Positions 1 through 11,796 of a DNA stretch of 64,000 nt are shown piece by piece; within the stretch, counting starts at the first letter, position 1; each line of letters begins with the position of its first letter. The notes below the pieces were generated by a model. The model was not told the origin of the DNA. It searched no databases and was given only the letters and a program-made list of their open reading frames with translations. This DNA is from Pseudomonas sediminis (GTDB taxonomy: Bacteria > Pseudomonadota > Gammaproteobacteria > Pseudomonadales > Pseudomonadaceae), in NCBI RefSeq assembly GCF_002741105.1, contig NZ_NIQU01000001.1, positions 1,116,001 through 1,180,000 on the forward strand. Direction: 5' to 3'. A program made the translations under genes and the position numbers.

Positions 1-786
1 CGCGAAGGCAACGCGATTTTCTATCGCCGCGCCCTGCCCAATGGCCGCTTGCATGCCGCCCTGCTGGACGATATCGACGAACTGCCGCTGCCCGGCGATG
101 TACAGGCACGCATCGCCACCGTTCACCAGCAGCGCGCCACCGTCAGTCGCGATTTCTTCGCACGCATGGCCAGCAACTTCCAGGCCCAGCAGGACCTGAT
201 CGCCGGCCTGCCGCAGTACCGCGACAGCCTGCTGGCGCTGCTCGATGCCCTGCAATTCGCCCCCAGCGCCAGCGCGCTGGAAATCGGCCCGGGCGATGGC
301 GCCTTCCTGCCCGAACTGGCGCGGCGCTTCGCCCAAGTCACGGCACTGGACAACAGCCCGGCTATGCTCGAACTGGCCAGCCAGCGCTGCGCCGCTGAAA
401 GCCTGCATAACGTCGAGCTGAAACTGGCCGATGCGCTGCAGGACGCGCCAGTCACGGCCGATTGCGTGGTACTGAACATGGTGCTGCACCACTTCGCCAC
501 CCCGGCCGAGGCCTTTCGCAAGCTGGCTGGCCTGGTCGCACCCGGCGGTAGCCTGCTGCTCAGCGAACTGTGCAGCCACGACCAGAGCTGGGCGCGCGAA
601 GCGTGCGGCGACCTCTGGCTCGGCTTCGAACAGGAAGACCTGGCGCGCTGGGCGACGGCCGCCGGCCTGACGCCTGGCGAAAGCCTCTACATAGGCCTGA
701 AAAACGGCTTTCAGATTCAATTACGGCACTTTGCCAAACCCGATGCGCACAGCGCCTTCAGCCTCCGGCAAGAAAGGAACCGATAG
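1..786 (+). CDS. ArsR-family regulator fused to a SAM-methyltransferase fold (SahR-like), 5'-truncated
   Basis: The reading frame is open from the first base, so the N-terminus lies outside the window; the first visible residues (REGNAIFYRRA) look like the wing of an ArsR winged helix. The rest is a class I methyltransferase fold with the SAM-loop motif LEIGPGDGAFLPEL, an acidic strand-2 end (ALDNSP) and the strand-4 segment VLNMVLHHF. ArsR-methyltransferase fusions of this layout include SahR, which binds S-adenosylhomocysteine and represses SAM-cycle genes in several Proteobacteria (family knowledge). It lies directly upstream of metK, nine bases separating its stop region from a GGAAC ribosome site, so the two are probably co-transcribed. 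The function as an SAH sensor is inferred from architecture and neighbours; it could also be a methyltransferase acting on a small molecule. Confidence 0.8.
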   Translation, partial: REGNAIFYRRALPNGRLHAALLDDIDELPLPGDVQARIATVHQQRATVSRDFFARMASNFQAQQDLIAGLPQYRDSLLALLDALQFAPSASALEIGPGDGAFLPELARRFAQVTALDNSPAMLELASQRCAAESLHNVELKLADALQDAPVTADCVVLNMVLHHFATPAEAFRKLAGLVAPGGSLLLSELCSHDQSWAREACGDLWLGFEQEDLARWATAAGLTPGESLYIGLKNGFQIQLRHFAKPDAHSAFSLRQERNR

Positions 787-1977
<1,191 letters not shown>

Positions 1978-2000
1978 GCCCGCAGCGCTACGCGAAAACA

Positions 2001-2033
2001 AAAAACCGATGCCGGCAACGGCATCGGTTTTTT
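2001..2033. terminator. Bidirectional rho-independent terminator between metK and the lipoprotein gene
   Basis: A 9-bp perfect stem (CCGATGCCG / CGGCATCGG) with a GCAA tetraloop is flanked by A5 on the left and T6 on the right, so it terminates on both strands. It serves metK from the left and the convergent lipoprotein gene, whose stop is 23 bases to the right. Confidence 0.93.
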
Positions 2034-2055
2034 CATGCCTGCAGATCGCAGCGGC

Positions 2056-2796
2056 TTACCAGCTCACCTCGATACTGCTGGCCTGCGTGGTGCCCTGCAC
2101 ATTGCTCATGCGCAAGGGCAAGCCGGCGAACTTGCCTGAGGCGATGATCCACTGCTGCCAGGTAGTTTTCGGCACCATGGCGCCCTCGGTCGAGAACTCC
2201 ATCTTGCAGGTATCGAAGGCGCCGAACTCCGTCTCGATGCGTTCACGCCCTCGGTACGTCACTGTGTTGGTCAGTTTCATGGCGAAGGGCTCCGCCCCTG
2301 GCTGCACCGTGATCGCGTCGAAGCTGACCGAATGGGTCTGGTCCTGGGGCAAATCCGCAGGCACGGAAAAGCTCGGCTGGTTATAGCTTTCATTGATGGC
2401 CGGCTGGGTCATCACACTTCCATACCAATGGACGACGCCATCGACGACATTGCCGTAGGCGTCCGCCACCGTTCCCACGCTGTTCTCGGTATGAGTGCGA
2501 TAAGCACTCTGCCCACGATAGTCGGCCAGCTCTGCAACCGTATTGACGTCGCGCTGGCCGTCGGTGGTGATCGTCCAGGTATTGTCGACCGTACGTAGAG
2601 CGGGCACATCGAGACAGGCCGCACTGCCGCCATTGGATGCTGCCACTGCTGGAGATGCCTCGGCAGGCGCGGCAACCGCTTCCTCGCTGACAGCGTCGGC
2701 CTTTGCGACTTGCTTGTCAGCGCTTTCACCACAACCGATCAGCATGGCCATGGCCAGCAGCGGAGTGACTCGCTTGGTAAAACGCATATCCTGCAT
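2056..2796 (-). CDS. Hypothetical lipoprotein
   Basis: The 246-residue product has a lipoprotein signal peptide: basic MQDMRFTKR, a hydrophobic stretch, then the lipobox LIGC, followed by an Ala/Glu-rich linker and a globular domain of about 170 residues with two cysteines. I chose the ATG at 2796 because AGAGGG lies eight bases upstream; a longer frame to 2907 has no such site and would bury the signal peptide. The next ATG, three codons in, is also possible. No family recognised. It is probably anchored in the outer or inner membrane facing the periplasm. It is convergent with metK and shares its terminator. Confidence 0.75.
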   Translation of the reverse strand: MQDMRFTKRVTPLLAMAMLIGCGESADKQVAKADAVSEEAVAAPAEASPAVAASNGGSAACLDVPALRTVDNTWTITTDGQRDVNTVAELADYRGQSAYRTHTENSVGTVADAYGNVVDGVVHWYGSVMTQPAINESYNQPSFSVPADLPQDQTHSVSFDAITVQPGAEPFAMKLTNTVTYRGRERIETEFGAFDTCKMEFSTEGAMVPKTTWQQWIIASGKFAGLPLRMSNVQGTTQASSIEVSW

Positions 2797-2943
2797 ATGA
2801 ACGTCCCTCTGAATGAACGAGTTCCTTACCAACCCTGAGCGGGCCGCCGTCGAACAGGGTAGTAGACATGGCCCGCGCCTTACCGTGCCCTGATCATGTT
2901 TGCGCATCTACACCAGCCTGGTGAGCAGCCCACACTGGTCTAG

Positions 2944-4710
<1,767 letters not shown>

Positions 4711-4794
4711 CCCAGGTCAGCAGATGACTCACTCGGGTCGAACCTCGCGCGGTAACCAGGGTCACTTCGAAGTAGACCTACACGAGGACAGACC

Positions 4795-5190
4795 ATGATT
4801 CGTCAAACCGCTTTGCTCGGCCTGTTGCTGGCCGCCAATCTCAACGTCACGCCCATCCTCGCTGCGGAAGGCGACGGTGGCTGTGCGGCCAAGCGCCAGG
4901 TCATCGAAGAAAAGATCGAGGCCGCGCGCAAGAACGGTAACACGCAGCAACTGGATGGATTACAAAGGGCGCTAGGCAATGTGGAAATGAATTGCGACGA
5001 CGCCACCCTGCACAGTGATCGCCTGGCCAGCGTCAAGGAAGCCCGTGAGGAAGTGCAGGAGCGCGAGATGGATCTGCGCGAAGCCATGGGCAAGGGCGAT
5101 CAGGAAAAGATCGCCAAGCGTCAGGCCAAATTGGCCGAGGCGCGCGCCGAACTGGAACAGGCCGAGGCCGAAGCGCGCGCCGATCAGTAA
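4795..5190 (+). CDS. DUF1090 family periplasmic protein
   Basis: The product has 131 residues: a cleavable signal peptide ending near ILAAEG, then two conserved cysteines (C in GGCAAK and C in EMNCDD) and a long, highly charged helix rich in Glu, Arg and Ala. This matches the DUF1090 family (E. coli YqjC-like), small periplasmic helical proteins of unknown function. A GAGGACAG ribosome site precedes the ATG. The gene overlaps the convergent cytochrome gene by seven bases at the stop codons, with no terminator between them. Confidence 0.8.
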   Translation: MIRQTALLGLLLAANLNVTPILAAEGDGGCAAKRQVIEEKIEAARKNGNTQQLDGLQRALGNVEMNCDDATLHSDRLASVKEAREEVQEREMDLREAMGKGDQEKIAKRQAKLAEARAELEQAEAEARADQ

Positions 5191-5633
5191 GCGCGAAACG
5201 CCTTGTGGCAGGCCTCGCAACTGTCCTCGACGGCCTGCACTGCCGGCTCCAGCGCGGAGCGGCGTAGCGGCGGCGCGGTCGTCGCCTGAACCAGTGAGAC
5301 GGTGGCCTGCTCCAGCTCACGCGCCATCTTCTGGAATTGCTCCTGGCGCTGCCAGACCTCTGGATTGGCCTTGCTGCGCTCGTCGTCACGTACCTGCGGA
5401 AAGTGCTGCCAGGGCTCGTGCGACAGACGCTCGAGCTCGGCTGCCCCGCTGATGAATGCGGCTTCGTCGTAGGGAATACGATTGCGCAACATACCACCGA
5501 GGTCTTCGCTGACCTTGAGCATCTCCTTGAACGCGGCTTGGCGCTTGCCCAACGGCGAGTCGGGGTCGACCCCACCACAAGCAGCCAGGGTCAGGCAGAC
5601 GCAGGTGAGCAGCAGGAGTTTCTTCAAGGTCAT
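5184..5633 (-). CDS. Cytochrome c'-like lipoprotein
   Basis: The product has 149 residues with a lipoprotein signal (MTLKKLLLLT then LAACGG) and a single C-terminal haem c motif CEACH, preceded by a four-helix-type sequence. A CXXCH near the C-terminus after a long helical region is the hallmark of the cytochrome c' superfamily, which binds gases or moves electrons in the periplasm. I chose the ATG at 5633 because it begins the signal peptide and has GGAAG upstream. Lipid anchoring at the lipobox cysteine is inferred. The partner is unknown; the convergent DUF1090 gene overlaps it by seven bases. Confidence 0.8.
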   Translation of the reverse strand: MTLKKLLLLTCVCLTLAACGGVDPDSPLGKRQAAFKEMLKVSEDLGGMLRNRIPYDEAAFISGAAELERLSHEPWQHFPQVRDDERSKANPEVWQRQEQFQKMARELEQATVSLVQATTAPPLRRSALEPAVQAVEDSCEACHKAFRAY

Positions 5634-5744
5634 CGACACGACTTCCAGGCGACAAGGGGCCGTCAGTATCGCGGCTAGCCCCGGTCGGGCCAAGCGACCT
5701 CTTGTCACAACGGATGCCTTTCCTACCCGGCAGTCAGCCGGTGT

Positions 5745-6134
5745 TCAGCTAGCGGACACCACGAACAACGCCGCAATCAGCCCCATCCCGGCGAACCACA
5801 CCAGCGAGCGAACAGGACCCCAGTCGGCCAGGTAGCAGATGAAATACAGCACACGGCTGACGATGAATGCCATGGCCAACTGGTCGAGCAGCGCTTGCTC
5901 GGCGCCACCGGCCTGGTGCGCGATGATCACTGCGGCGGCGAACGCCGGAGTCACCTCGAAGCCATTGAGCTGGGCGTTGTTGGCGCGCTTGCGCCAACCC
6001 TCCAGCGTGCCCAGGAAGGCGCGCGGGTCTTGATTGGCGCGCGGCCCGTAGCCGGGGCCAAGAAACTTGGCAGTGGCAGTGCCCAGGTAGGGCAGAAAGA
6101 TGGCGATCAGTACGCACCAGTAGGCAAGGGTCAT
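5745..6134 (-). CDS. MAPEG family membrane protein
   Basis: The 129-residue product is almost entirely membrane helix, with about four segments and the family-typical NPRAFLGTLEGWRKRANNAQ-like loop (here ANQDPRAFLGTLEGWRKRAN) followed by NGFE. MAPEG proteins include glutathione S-transferase-like membrane enzymes; bacterial members of this size are mostly uncharacterised. It is a single gene on the minus strand, downstream of the thioesterase gene but 125 bases from it, so co-transcription is possible. The glutathione synthetase gene in the same window is not adjacent. Confidence 0.85.
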   Translation of the reverse strand: MTLAYWCVLIAIFLPYLGTATAKFLGPGYGPRANQDPRAFLGTLEGWRKRANNAQLNGFEVTPAFAAAVIIAHQAGGAEQALLDQLAMAFIVSRVLYFICYLADWGPVRSLVWFAGMGLIAALFVVSAS

Positions 6135-6259
6135 GGTGTGGCTTCACTCGAAAGGTCGGGAAGCCAAGCCTGAGCGAGCGCCCCGTTACCGTCCATGGCC
6201 GCACCCGCCAATGATGCCGGCGCTTCGGCCAAGCCGGCAGCCATCCGCGCCAGCGGCGC

Positions 6260-6649
6260 TCAGTCCGTGAAGCGATCTCTGGCGTAGGTGATCGCGCTCT
6301 TGCCGTGCGGCTGCGGCTGACCGTCCTCGCCCAGATTGACGAACACCAGCTTGTCGATGGTCAGGATGCTCTTGCGGGTTACCTTGTTGCGCACTTCGCA
6401 GCGCAGGGTAATGGAGGTGCGGCCGAACTCGGTAGCAGTGATGCCCAGCTCGATGATGTCGCTCTGACGCGCCGAACTGACGAAGTTGATCTCGGAAATG
6501 AATTTGGTCACCACGCGCTGATTGTCGAGCTGGACGATGGCGTAGATCGCTGCTTCTTCATCGATCCATTTCAGCAGGCTGCCGCCGAACAGAGTGCCGT
6601 TGGGGTTGAGATCCTCGGGCTTGATCCACTTGCGAGTATGGAAATTCAT
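6260..6649 (-). CDS. Acyl-CoA thioesterase, hotdog fold (YciA/BACH type)
   Basis: This 129-residue protein hydrolyses acyl-CoA to free acid and CoA. The N-terminal half carries the family signature LNPNGTLFGGSLLKWIDE, containing the catalytic Asn and Asp region of BACH/YciA thioesterases, then a hotdog beta-sheet region. I chose the ATG at 6649 because GGAGGA lies seven bases upstream; the longer frame to 6778 runs into the ahcY promoter region. It is divergent from ahcY, and the perfect palindrome at 6717-6739 sits between the two starts and could act on both. Confidence 0.88.
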   Translation of the reverse strand: MNFHTRKWIKPEDLNPNGTLFGGSLLKWIDEEAAIYAIVQLDNQRVVTKFISEINFVSSARQSDIIELGITATEFGRTSITLRCEVRNKVTRKSILTIDKLVFVNLGEDGQPQPHGKSAITYARDRFTD

Positions 6650-6716
6650 GCAGTGTCCTCCGTGCCAGATTGGGCGCCCATGATGCGCCCGCAGCGCTGC
6701 GCTTGTCGTTGCATCG

Positions 6717-6739
6717 CTGGCTATGACAATCATAGCCAG
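6717..6739. promoter_or_regulatory. Perfect 10-3-10 palindrome, candidate operator for ahcY
   Basis: CTGGCTATGA is followed by CAA and then by its exact reverse complement TCATAGCCAG. It lies 19 bases upstream of the -35 box of the ahcY promoter and 68 bases upstream of the divergent thioesterase start. There is no T-run on either side, so it is unlike a terminator. The size and symmetry fit a dimeric winged-helix regulator; the ArsR-type protein at the window start is the obvious candidate, which is inference. Confidence 0.6.
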
Positions 6740-6758
6740 GCAAATGCGACGGAAAGCC

Positions 6759-6787
6759 TTGGGCTGCGCCGCACACACGGCTATAAT
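6759..6787 (+). promoter_or_regulatory. Sigma-70-type promoter of ahcY
   Basis: A perfect -10 hexamer TATAAT (6782-6787) is placed 17 bases after TTGGGC (6759-6764). Transcription would begin near 6793-6795, about 40 bases before the riboswitch core and 215 bases before the start codon. Confidence 0.75.
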
Positions 6788-6833
6788 TTGCCGGTTTCAC
6801 GCAACCGGCACCGCTCCGGTTGTGCCCGCCACC

Positions 6834-8397
<1,564 letters not shown>

Positions 8398-8400
8398 TGC

Positions 8401-8476
8401 GTAGGGTGGATAAGCCCCTGGCTTATCCACCGCCGACTTCCAGCAAGGTGGATGGGTAAACGCCATCCACCCTAAG
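8401..8476. repeat. Intergenic palindromic repeat pair, GTAGGGTGGAT type
   Basis: Two inverted units fill the ahcY-metF gap. The left unit (8401-8431) is a hairpin, GGTGGATAAGCC with GGCTTATCCACC. The right unit (8447-8475) is GTGGATGG with CCATCCAC and ends in CCACCCTAA, the reverse of the left unit's start. The arrangement resembles the GTAGGGTGCGC repeats elsewhere in the window with a different stem. Confidence 0.75.
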
Positions 8477-8496
8477 TCTCCAAGGCTAGAAACCCT

Positions 8497-9342
8497 ATGA
8501 GCCAACAACGCCGCTACAGCTTCGAGTTCTTCCCTACCAAGACCGAAGCCGGGCATGAAAAACTGATGGATGTGGCGCGCCAGCTGGCGACCTACAACCC
8601 CGATTTCTTCTCCTGCACCTATGGCGCCGGCGGTTCGACCCGCGACCGTACCGTCAATACCGTGCTGCAACTCGATGGCGAGATCAAGGTACCCACCGCA
8701 CCGCACCTGTCCTGCGTGGGCGACAGCAAAGCAGAGCTGCGCGAGCTGCTGAACCTGTACAAGGATGCCGGCATCAAGCGCATCGTTGCCCTGCGCGGCG
8801 ACCTGCCGTCGGGTATGGGCATGGCCAGCGGTGAGCTGCGCTACGCCAATGAACTGGTCGAGTTCATCCGCACTGAAACCGGTGATCACTTCCACATCGA
8901 AATTGCCGCCTACCCGGAGATGCATCCGCAGGCACGCAACCTCGAGGACGATATCGCCAACTTCGTGCGCAAGGCCAAGGCCGGTGCCGACAGTGCCATC
9001 ACCCAATACTTCTTCAACGCCGACAGTTACTTCTACTTCGTCGAGCGCGTGCAGAAACTGGGCGTGGACATTCCAGTGGTGCCAGGCATCATGCCGATCA
9101 CCAACTACAGCAAGCTGGCGCGCTTCTCCGACGCCTGCGGCGCTGAAATCCCACGCTGGGTTCGCAAGCAGCTGGAAGCCTACGGCGACGATGCCGACAG
9201 CATTCGCGTCTTCGGCGAACAGGTCATCACCGAGATGTGCGAACGTCTGCTGCAAGGCGGCGCGCCCGGCCTGCACTTCTACAGCATGAACCTGGCCGGG
9301 CCCAGCCTGTCCATTTGGAACAATCTCAAGCTGCCGCGCTAA
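8497..9342 (+). CDS. metF: 5,10-methylenetetrahydrofolate reductase
   Basis: MetF reduces methylene-THF to methyl-THF using a flavin, providing the methyl group for methionine synthesis from homocysteine. The 281-residue product has the family opening YSFEFFPTKTEAG, the FSCTYGAGGSTRDRT segment with the active-site region, IVALRGD, and the AGADSAITQYFFNADSY substrate-binding segment. It has the normal length for proteobacterial MetF. It sits 99 bases after ahcY, separated by a palindromic repeat, so read-through under riboswitch control is possible but not certain; no clear independent promoter was seen. Confidence 0.97.
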   Translation: MSQQRRYSFEFFPTKTEAGHEKLMDVARQLATYNPDFFSCTYGAGGSTRDRTVNTVLQLDGEIKVPTAPHLSCVGDSKAELRELLNLYKDAGIKRIVALRGDLPSGMGMASGELRYANELVEFIRTETGDHFHIEIAAYPEMHPQARNLEDDIANFVRKAKAGADSAITQYFFNADSYFYFVERVQKLGVDIPVVPGIMPITNYSKLARFSDACGAEIPRWVRKQLEAYGDDADSIRVFGEQVITEMCERLLQGGAPGLHFYSMNLAGPSLSIWNNLKLPR

Positions 9343-9358
9343 CAGGCCGCTTACTCAC

Positions 9359-9381
9359 AGGCTGCCCACCCTGGGCAGCCT
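9359..9381 (+). other. Perfect hairpin after metF, no T-run
   Basis: AGGCTGCCCA and TGGGCAGCCT form a 10-bp stem around CCC, 16 bases after the metF stop. There is no following T-run, so it is more likely an RNA-stabilising or weak termination hairpin than a standard terminator. Confidence 0.5.
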
Positions 9382-9424
9382 GCCCGCTCCACCCTCCCGC
9401 CTTGCCGCCGAAGGATCGCCCCTC

Positions 9425-10798
9425 ATGCTCAAACGCACCACGATCAACGCCTCCGTCAGCCCCAAGGGCAGCCTGGAAACCCTCTCCCAGCGCGAAGTGC
9501 AGCAACTGCGCGAGACCGGCTCGGGCAGCGTCTACCGCCTGTTCCGCCAGTGCGCCCTGGCGATCCTCAATACCGGTTCGCACAGCGACAACGCCAAGAC
9601 CATCCTCGAAGCCTACCCGGACTTCGAAGTGAAGATTCACCAGCAGGATCGCGGCATCCGTCTGGAGCTGATCAACGCCCCGGCCGACGCCTTCGTCGAT
9701 GGCGAGATGATCGCCAGCACCCGCGAGATGCTGTTCAGCGCCCTGCGCGACATCGTCTTCACGCAAAGCGAGCTGGAGCACAAGCGCATCGACCTGGACA
9801 GCTCCGAAGGCATCACCGATTACGTCTTCCACCTGCTGCGCAACGCACAGACCCTGCGCAGCGGCGTCGAGCCGAAGATGGTGGTGTGCTGGGGCGGCCA
9901 TTCGATCAGCACCGAGGAATACAAATACACCAAGAAGGTCGGTCACGAGCTGGGCCTGCGCGGCCTGGACATCTGCACCGGCTGCGGCCCAGGCGTGATG
10001 AAGGGGCCGATGAAAGGCGCCACCATCAGCCACGCCAAACAGCGCAACCTCACCGGCCGCTACCTGGGCCTGACAGAACCGGGGATCATCGCCGCCGAAG
10101 CGCCAAACCCGATCGTCAACGAGCTGGTGATTCTGCCGGATATCGAAAAGCGCCTGGAGGCTTTCGTTCGCGTCGGCCACGGCATCATCATCTTCCCGGG
10201 TGGCGCCGGTACTGCCGAAGAATTCCTCTACCTGCTGGGTATCCTCACCCACCCGGACAACCAGGATCTGCCCTTCCCGGTCATTCTTACCGGGCCGAAG
10301 AGTGCTGGCCCGTACCTGCAGCAGCTGCATGATTTCATCGGCGCCACCCTGGGCGGAGCTGCGCAGCAGCGCTACAGCATGATCGTCAACGACCCGGCCG
10401 AAGTAGCTCGTGAAATGGCCGTCGGCATCAAGGCCGTGCGTCAGTTCCGCCGCGAGCGCAACGACGCCTTCCACTTCAACTGGCTGCTGAAGATCGACGA
10501 GAGCTTCCAGCACCCGTTCGAGCCGACCCACGAAGCCATGGCCAGCCTCAACCTCACCCGTGAGCAGCCACTGCATCAGCTGGCTGCCAACCTGCGTCGC
10601 GCGTTCTCCGGCATTGTCGCCGGCAACGTCAAGGAGAACGGCATCCGCCTGATCGAGGAGCACGGCCCCTACGAGATTCGCGGCGAAACCACCATCATGC
10701 GCCCGCTGGATCGCCTGCTGCAGGCCTTCGTCGAGCAACACCGCATGAAACTGCCGGGTGGCAGCGCTTATGAGCCCTGCTATCGGGTAGTCGACTGA
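9425..10798 (+). CDS. ppnN: Nucleotide 5'-monophosphate nucleosidase, LOG family (PpnN/YgdH)
   Basis: PpnN cleaves purine and pyrimidine nucleoside monophosphates to base and ribose 5-phosphate and in E. coli is regulated by (p)ppGpp. The 457-residue product matches the family length (about 454). The central Rossmann-like LOG domain is marked by CWGGHSIS, TGCGPGVMKGPMKGA and the signature PGGAGTAEE, with N- and C-terminal flanking domains typical of PpnN rather than the short plant LOG or LonelyGuy proteins. A GAAGGA ribosome site lies upstream. It is a single gene after the metF hairpin. Confidence 0.9.
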   Translation: MLKRTTINASVSPKGSLETLSQREVQQLRETGSGSVYRLFRQCALAILNTGSHSDNAKTILEAYPDFEVKIHQQDRGIRLELINAPADAFVDGEMIASTREMLFSALRDIVFTQSELEHKRIDLDSSEGITDYVFHLLRNAQTLRSGVEPKMVVCWGGHSISTEEYKYTKKVGHELGLRGLDICTGCGPGVMKGPMKGATISHAKQRNLTGRYLGLTEPGIIAAEAPNPIVNELVILPDIEKRLEAFVRVGHGIIIFPGGAGTAEEFLYLLGILTHPDNQDLPFPVILTGPKSAGPYLQQLHDFIGATLGGAAQQRYSMIVNDPAEVAREMAVGIKAVRQFRRERNDAFHFNWLLKIDESFQHPFEPTHEAMASLNLTREQPLHQLAANLRRAFSGIVAGNVKENGIRLIEEHGPYEIRGETTIMRPLDRLLQAFVEQHRMKLPGGSAYEPCYRVVD

Positions 10799-10850
10799 GG
10801 CTGCGCAAGACGCACTTTCAAGGCACCTGCAAAATCGCTAACCTGGCGCG

Positions 10851-11609
10851 ATGTCATTATTCCAGCGCCAGATTATCGCCACTCTTTTGCTATGCTGTTG
10901 CGCTTTCGCCGCCCGCGGCGAAACGCTGCGCCTGGTCACGGATGCCTGGGCGCCCTATGTCTACGAGGACAACGGCCAAGCCGCAGGCCTCGACTACGAA
11001 ATAACCCGCGAGGTGCTGCAGCGCCTGGGGGTAACGCTGGACCTGCAATTCCTGCCCTGGAAGCGCTGCCTGCTGGAGCTGGAACTGGGCAATGCGGACG
11101 GCATTCTGGATATTTTCCATCTGCCCGAGCGCGAGGCGAGCATGCTCTTCGTCGAAGAGCCGCTGAGTGACGTCGAACTCGTGCTGTTCTACGCACGTAA
11201 CCGCCCCTACCCCTATGAGAGCCTGGAAGACCTGCGCGACCTGGTGATCGGCATCTCGCCGGGCTACTGGTACAACGACGAAACCTTCCGCAACTCGCCC
11301 TTGTTCAGTCGCGAAGAGGCTCCGACTCACGAGGCCAATCTGGGCAAACTGATCCGCCACCGCGTCGACCTGGTCATCAATGACCGTCGCGCCGGCCTCT
11401 ATCTGACGACGCAGTTGGGCTTGCAACAACAGGTCGATTACAACCGCAAAGCGGTCGGCCATGACCGCATGTACCTGGCGCTGCGTCACGACCCCAAGCT
11501 GGCGCGCCTGGCCGCGGGTTTCGCTGCCGAACTGCGCCGTTTCAAACGCGAGCCCGCCTACGCACAGTTACAACTGCGTTACGCCAGCCCTGAACGCTTA
11601 AAGCCGTGA
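10851..11609 (+). CDS. Periplasmic solute-binding protein, SBP family 3
   Basis: The 252-residue product starts with a signal peptide (hydrophobic run ending CCCAFAARG), then the opening typical of amino-acid-type binding domains, [18 protein letters not shown], and the segment [15 protein letters not shown]. No permease or ATPase gene is adjacent, so it is an orphan. Many such orphans in Pseudomonas are of unknown ligand. The ribosome site is weak (the preceding bases are TGGCGCG). Confidence 0.82.
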   Translation: MSLFQRQIIATLLLCCCAFAARGETLRLVTDAWAPYVYEDNGQAAGLDYEITREVLQRLGVTLDLQFLPWKRCLLELELGNADGILDIFHLPEREASMLFVEEPLSDVELVLFYARNRPYPYESLEDLRDLVIGISPGYWYNDETFRNSPLFSREEAPTHEANLGKLIRHRVDLVINDRRAGLYLTTQLGLQQQVDYNRKAVGHDRMYLALRHDPKLARLAAGFAAELRRFKREPAYAQLQLRYASPERLKP

Positions 11610-11651
11610 ACCAACCGACAGGCTGGTAGCTGCGCACGGCCTCAGCTCTGT

Positions 11652-11796
11652 TATACTCGGATATTCCCGCCAGGCTTGCGCCCGGATGCTAGCTCCCAGA
11701 GGCCAGCAGTACCGGACGGGATCACGCCCCCCACGTGTGATTCAAGCCAGGCTCTACACCCCCAGGGCCACGCCCTCACTTAGTACAGGATTGCTC
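11652..11796 (+). promoter_or_regulatory. Putative -10 box and long leader of rhlE
   Basis: TATACT (11652-11657) resembles a -10 hexamer, but the -35 region is poor. If used, it gives a leader of roughly 130 bases before the rhlE ATG. The leader contains several short self-complementary GC-rich segments but no family I recognise. Confidence 0.35.

Noticed and set aside
11686..11796. Upstream extension of rhlE
   Set aside because: The extra 37 codons show no helicase similarity and the ATG at 11797 follows CAGGA and begins the conserved N-terminus.
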